In this document: in pieces, positions 6,849 through 10,370 of the stretch
How positions within the stretch are numbered: the first letter of the stretch is position 1
Layout: every line of letters begins with the position of its first letter
DNA from: Flavobacteriaceae bacterium
GTDB taxonomy: Bacteria > Bacteroidota > Bacteroidia > Flavobacteriales > Flavobacteriaceae
Length of the DNA: 10,370 nt
NCBI GenBank assembly: GCA_018674025.1
Contig: JABHBC010000068.1
Coordinates: forward strand, 1-10,370
Direction: 5' to 3'
The notes under the pieces: model-generated
The model's input: only the letters and a program-made list of their open reading frames with translations
Databases searched by the model: none
What the model was told of the DNA's origin: nothing
Made by a program: the position numbers and the translations under genes

Positions 6849-9047
6849 TTAATCAACATATATTATTTTCTTTAGTCGAATATCTTGACTTGAAGAACCT
6901 ACTTGAATCTCAAAACTTCCCTTTTCAACCATATACTTTTGTTGATCTGCGTCATAATAACTAAAATCTTCAATCGGCTTAAATTCAAATTCAACTATTT
7001 TTTCATCTCCCTTATTTAATGAGACGCGCTTAAAGCTTCTTAACTGTTTAATTGGCATCTTGAGTTTTGACTCAAGATCTTTTATATAAACCTGAACAAC
7101 TTCATCACCATCATAATCTCCAATATTTTTAACATTAAACGAGATTTTAAAAATTTCTTTTTCATTTAAATTTGTTTTATCAGCCCTTAGCTTAGAATAC
7201 TTAAAATTAGTATAACTCAATCCATGACCAAAAGGGTATAGAGCCTCGCCTTTATAGTAGCGGTAAGTAAAGCCTTTTCCTGCTTGCATGTTATAATCCT
7301 TAAAATCAGGTAATTCAGCTGTTGAGCTATAAAAAGTTACAGGTAATTTTCCGCTAGGGTTATAATCTCCAAATAAAACACTAGTTATAGCATTTCCCCC
7401 TCGTTGGCCTGGGTACCACGCCATTAAAACAGCTTCTAATTCCTTTTCTAATCCGTTTAATGCAATTGAACTTCCTGCCATTAAAACCAATACAACAGGG
7501 GTCCCAGTTTTGACCATGTCTTTAATTGCTTTTTGTTGAATTTCTGGTAATTCTATCTTTGTTCTATCCCCATTATAAAATCCATCTATATTAATTCCTC
7601 CAGGCATTTCTTCCCCTTCCCAAGTAGCATCCAACCCTCCCACAAAAATTGCCATATCAGCTATTTTAACTTCATTAATAATTGAATCACTGAGTAAATT
7701 TAAACCATCATCTCCATCCTTTACTAAATCTACTCCTTTGGAGTAAGTTATTTCAGCTTTTTTGCTAACATAATCATTTAAACCATTAATAAAGGTCACT
7801 GGGTTTGAAGGGGTGCCATGGTAATTACCAAGTAATGCGTTTATATTATCTGCGTTAGGCCCAACAACTGCGATTTTTTTGATATTATTTATGTCAATTG
7901 GAAGTGCTCCATTATTTTTTAAAAGCGTCATTGAACTAAGAGCAGTTTTTAATGACAACTCATCATGTTTTTGACTGTTGTTAATTTCAAAAGGAATTTG
8001 TGCAAATGAAACAATTTCAGCAGGGTCAAACATTCCTAACTTCATTCTCGCTAGAAATAATCTATGTACCGCTGTGTCAATTTCTTTTTCTGAAATCAAT
8101 CCCAATGTAACAGATTCTCGAAGATACCTTTGATATATACCACCGCAATTTAAATCACAACCTGTAATTACTCCTAAAGCCGCAGATTCCTCAGGAGTTT
8201 TAACTATTTTATGATTTGCATGAATATCATTAATTGCTCCACAATCAGATACAACATAACCGTTAAAACCCCATTTATCACGTAGAATTTCTTGTAATAA
8301 ATAATTGCTAGCACTAGCAGATTCTCCGTTAACTCTATTATATGCACCCATCACTGAATAAACACCCCCCTTAACAACTAAATCTTCAAATGCAGGAAAG
8401 TAAGTTTCCCAAAGATCCCTTTGGTTTACAGTGGCGTTAAAAAAATGTCTTTCAGATTCTGGTCCACTATGGACTGCAAAATGTTTGGCTGTCGCTACTA
8501 ATTTTAGATATTTTGGATCATTTCCTTGCAGACCTTTTACAAATTGAATTCCAATTTGCCCAGTTAAGTAGGGGTCTTCACCATAAGTTTCATGTCCTCG
8601 CCCCCACCTTGGGTCTCTAAAGATATTAATATTTGGAGACCAAAATGTAAGCCCTTTGTACTGACTGTAATCATTATTTCTTAATGCTTCATGATGTTTT
8701 GCACGAGCTTCATCGCTTATTACAACAGCAACATCATTTATAAGACTTGGATTGAACGTTGCAGCCATCCCAATTGCCTGAGGGAAAACTGTTGCAGTTC
8801 CAGCTCGAGCAACTCCGTGAAGACATTCATTCCACCAATTGTACTCGAGAACTCCTAACCTTGGAATTGCAGGAGCATTATTTCCTAACTGTGATATTTT
8901 TTCCTCTAAGGTCATTTTTGACACTAAAATTGATGTACGAGCCTCAAAGTCTAAACTCACGTTAAAATGATCTTTTTCTTCCAATGTTTTCGCTGTGGAA
9001 TTAAATATCAAATAAAAAAAACTAATGCTTAATATTATAAGTCTCAT
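6849..9047 (-). CDS. Family GH3 glycoside hydrolase, beta-xylosidase type
   Basis: The 732-residue protein has a short signal peptide (MRLIILSISFFYLIFNSTA) and three parts: GH3 barrel, alpha/beta sandwich, and C-terminal fibronectin-III-like domain. The motifs match the beta-xylosidase/arabinofuranosidase branch of GH3: WWNECLHGVAR (71-81), SPNINIFRDPRWGRGHETYG (137-156), KHF at 188-190 with SGPESERH after it, and the nucleophile D268 in VVSDCGA. The acid/base is probably a glutamate in EGEE (477-480), ahead of GDRTKIELP (493-501). FGHGLSYTNF at 606-615 precedes the last domain. It would trim xylo-oligosaccharides or related chains from the non-reducing end, probably in the periplasm. Its ATG follows directly on the stop of the S74-domain gene (TAAATG), and the A-rich bases before it (TTAAAAAATAA) suit translation in this phylum. 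The second GH3 gene follows after 1 nt. Confidence 0.92.
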   Translation of the reverse strand: MRLIILSISFFYLIFNSTAKTLEEKDHFNVSLDFEARTSILVSKMTLEEKISQLGNNAPAIPRLGVLEYNWWNECLHGVARAGTATVFPQAIGMAATFNPSLINDVAVVISDEARAKHHEALRNNDYSQYKGLTFWSPNINIFRDPRWGRGHETYGEDPYLTGQIGIQFVKGLQGNDPKYLKLVATAKHFAVHSGPESERHFFNATVNQRDLWETYFPAFEDLVVKGGVYSVMGAYNRVNGESASASNYLLQEILRDKWGFNGYVVSDCGAINDIHANHKIVKTPEESAALGVITGCDLNCGGIYQRYLRESVTLGLISEKEIDTAVHRLFLARMKLGMFDPAEIVSFAQIPFEINNSQKHDELSLKTALSSMTLLKNNGALPIDINNIKKIAVVGPNADNINALLGNYHGTPSNPVTFINGLNDYVSKKAEITYSKGVDLVKDGDDGLNLLSDSIINEVKIADMAIFVGGLDATWEGEEMPGGINIDGFYNGDRTKIELPEIQQKAIKDMVKTGTPVVLVLMAGSSIALNGLEKELEAVLMAWYPGQRGGNAITSVLFGDYNPSGKLPVTFYSSTAELPDFKDYNMQAGKGFTYRYYKGEALYPFGHGLSYTNFKYSKLRADKTNLNEKEIFKISFNVKNIGDYDGDEVVQVYIKDLESKLKMPIKQLRSFKRVSLNKGDEKIVEFEFKPIEDFSYYDADQQKYMVEKGSFEIQVGSSSQDIRLKKIIYVD

Positions 9048-10370
9048 TTATTTTTTAATTAAAGCTTTAAGTTCTTTAATTTGAGCTTGTTGCTCTTTAA
9101 TAGCATTTAGTAACACAGGAATCATCCCTTGGTAATTGACCGATAGTGTTCCTTCAGAATTATTTGCTGTTTTTACTAGTTCTGGAAATGCAGCTTGCAC
9201 CTCTTGAGCTAGAAGTCCAATTTTAGAAATTGACTCATTAGCCTTCATTGTGTAGCTTTTCCCATCAATTAATAATAGTCTAGATAAAGTACTGCCTAAG
9301 CTAACTATGTTAGACTTTAATCTTGCATCTGAATTTATAGTTAAATTATTTGCTAGTGTAGCATTACCATCATAACTTATTATAAATGCATTTGAAGGGT
9401 TGTCTCCACCTTTTCCAGTTGATGAATCAATATCTCCATTCCCAATAACAAATGCAACACCTGGATTTGATCCTGTATAAGTGCCGTCTGCATAATAATA
9501 CCCACCATAATCATTTGGATCAATTGAAGTGTCTCCAATACCTGCTTCATTATTTACTCCAATTGCAAGCATGCCAAAGTTGTCTGAAACGGTAGATAAC
9601 CCTAAAGCAGTTGACGCTTGATTAATTGCTGAAGTGTTTTTATTTGCACTAAACGAACTTCTTCCTGATGCTATGGTTTGAAGACCTATTGCTGTAGCAC
9701 TTCCTGCTGTTCCAACATTCGCATTTATGTCCCCTGCAATATTTTGATAACCAGAGGTGAAGTTTGTAGTTCCCCAGGCAATATTTTCTTGACCTAAAGC
9801 AACAGACCCTGCTCCAGCAGCATGATTTTTATAGCCAATAGCTACTGTACTAGCTCCTTCAGCCCAATTCTCTTTTCCAACTGCTATAGTAGCATCTCCA
9901 GTTGCATAATTGTAGTTTCCTAAAGCCACAGATGCTTGTCCACTAGCAGTATTTCTAAATCCAGTTGCAGTAGAGATATTCCCGATAGCTCTCGATCCCC
10001 ATCCAGCAGAAAACTGACCTACGTTTCCTCCGTCAATACCACCAGCAGCTCCAACTTGAGGTCCAGAAAGTGTGTTAAACCCTAAGGCAACTCCTCCAAG
10101 ACCAGCAGCTCTGTTATATGCGTTGGCTGCAAATGATCCCCATCCAGCAGCGCCCATTCCTTCACTTATAGTTGACCAGTTTCCGTCTCCACCAGTATAT
10201 AAGGGATGACCAGATTCAGTGAATCCACCAAAGTTTTGAGCAGCATTTTCAGGAGTTCGTTCTGAGATTACTAAATCTACACTCCAATCTCCTTGATTAG
10301 CAAAGGCATCGTTGGAGTTTCCGTTTCCACTTCTAGCAGCTCCACTTACAGAAGATCTGTAAACTTTTCC
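9048..10370 (-). CDS. YadA-head-like repeat protein with C-terminal S74 chaperone domain (5' end outside window)
   Basis: The frame stays open from the right edge to TAA at 9048-9050, giving 440 visible residues. The methionine at 10157 is internal, since coding sequence of the same character continues upstream (GDWSVDLVISERTPENAAQN, HPLYTGGDGNWSTISEG). The visible part holds Gly/Ala-rich repeats of the YadA head (Hep/Hag) type, then a less regular Gly/Asp/Tyr-rich stretch. The C-terminal domain of about 100 residues matches the S74 chaperone of endosialidase: SDARLKSNI (Ser at 9330-9332), IGLLAQEVQAAFPELV, VNYQGMIPVLLNAI. It ends in a coiled coil (IKEQQAQIKELKALIKK). In known proteins S74 drives trimer folding and cuts itself off at the Ser of SDxRxK. 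The mature protein is probably a trimeric fibre or adhesin. It is the first visible gene of the operon with two GH3 enzymes; its export route cannot be seen. Confidence 0.88.
   Translation of the reverse strand, partial: GKVYRSSVSGAARSGNGNSNDAFANQGDWSVDLVISERTPENAAQNFGGFTESGHPLYTGGDGNWSTISEGMGAAGWGSFAANAYNRAAGLGGVALGFNTLSGPQVGAAGGIDGGNVGQFSAGWGSRAIGNISTATGFRNTASGQASVALGNYNYATGDATIAVGKENWAEGASTVAIGYKNHAAGAGSVALGQENIAWGTTNFTSGYQNIAGDINANVGTAGSATAIGLQTIASGRSSFSANKNTSAINQASTALGLSTVSDNFGMLAIGVNNEAGIGDTSIDPNDYGGYYYADGTYTGSNPGVAFVIGNGDIDSSTGKGGDNPSNAFIISYDGNATLANNLTINSDARLKSNIVSLGSTLSRLLLIDGKSYTMKANESISKIGLLAQEVQAAFPELVKTANNSEGTLSVNYQGMIPVLLNAIKEQQAQIKELKALIKK
9744..9995 (-). repeat. Six 14-residue (42-bp) YadA-head-like repeats in the S74 protein
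   Basis: Six units in exact 14-residue register run from SRAIGNISTATGFR through NTASGQASVALGNY, NYATGDATIAVGKE, NWAEGASTVAIGYK and NHAAGAGSVALGQE to NIAWGTTNFTSGYQ. The consensus is N-x-A-x-G-x-x-S/T-x-A-x-G-x-x. This is the period of the left-handed parallel beta-roll of trimeric autotransporter heads. The DNA copies have diverged, so this is an old protein-level repeat, not a recent tandem duplication. More degenerate units flank it on both sides. Confidence 0.8.

Noticed and set aside
9048..10370. Prophage tail-fibre gene suggested by the S74 domain
   Set aside because: The visible neighbours are metabolic and envelope genes in tight operons; no phage structural, lysis or integrase gene is present.

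Overview
The window looks like chromosomal DNA from a flavobacterium (Bacteroidota, probably marine Flavobacteriaceae). The evidence is low G+C coding with AT-rich gaps, no strong Shine-Dalgarno sites, a TTG-N19-TAnnTTTG promoter typical of the phylum, several short lipoprotein signal peptides, and proteins that resemble flavobacterial families. The genus cannot be told from the sequence alone.

Layout. (1) 1-524, minus: the N-terminal 174 codons of homogentisate 1,2-dioxygenase (tyrosine/phenylalanine catabolism), cut by the left edge. (2) 525-899: an AT-rich gap with a clear promoter for the next gene and a conspicuous pair of GTTANTAAC sites. (3) 900-1463, plus: a small outer-membrane beta-barrel protein, followed by a bidirectional terminator. 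(4) 1554-3961, minus: a lipoprotein M3 metallopeptidase and a SemiSWEET sugar transporter, joined by a TAATG stop/start overlap. (5) 3962-4175: a gap holding a possible 33-residue lipoprotein (minus) and the promoter of the next gene. (6) 4176-4631, plus: a DUF4920-type lipoprotein. (7) 4649 to the right edge, minus: three tightly packed genes. In transcription order these are a large secreted or surface protein with YadA-head-like repeats and a C-terminal S74 intramolecular chaperone domain (N-terminus outside the window), a family GH3 enzyme of the beta-xylosidase type, and a second GH3 enzyme of the beta-glucosidase type. The stop-to-start gaps are 0 and 1 nt.

How the genes may work together. 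The two GH3 enzymes carry signal peptides and probably release terminal sugars from plant- or alga-derived oligosaccharides in the periplasm or envelope. Their co-transcription with a trimeric fibre-like S74 protein is the most unusual point of the window. It hints at a surface adhesin or appendage linked to glycan use, but that link is an inference from gene order only. The SemiSWEET protein could move released sugars across the inner membrane, although it belongs to a separate transcription unit with the peptidase. No tRNA, rRNA, CRISPR array, insertion sequence or phage integrase was seen. The S74 domain, common in phage tail fibres, has no phage genes beside it here.
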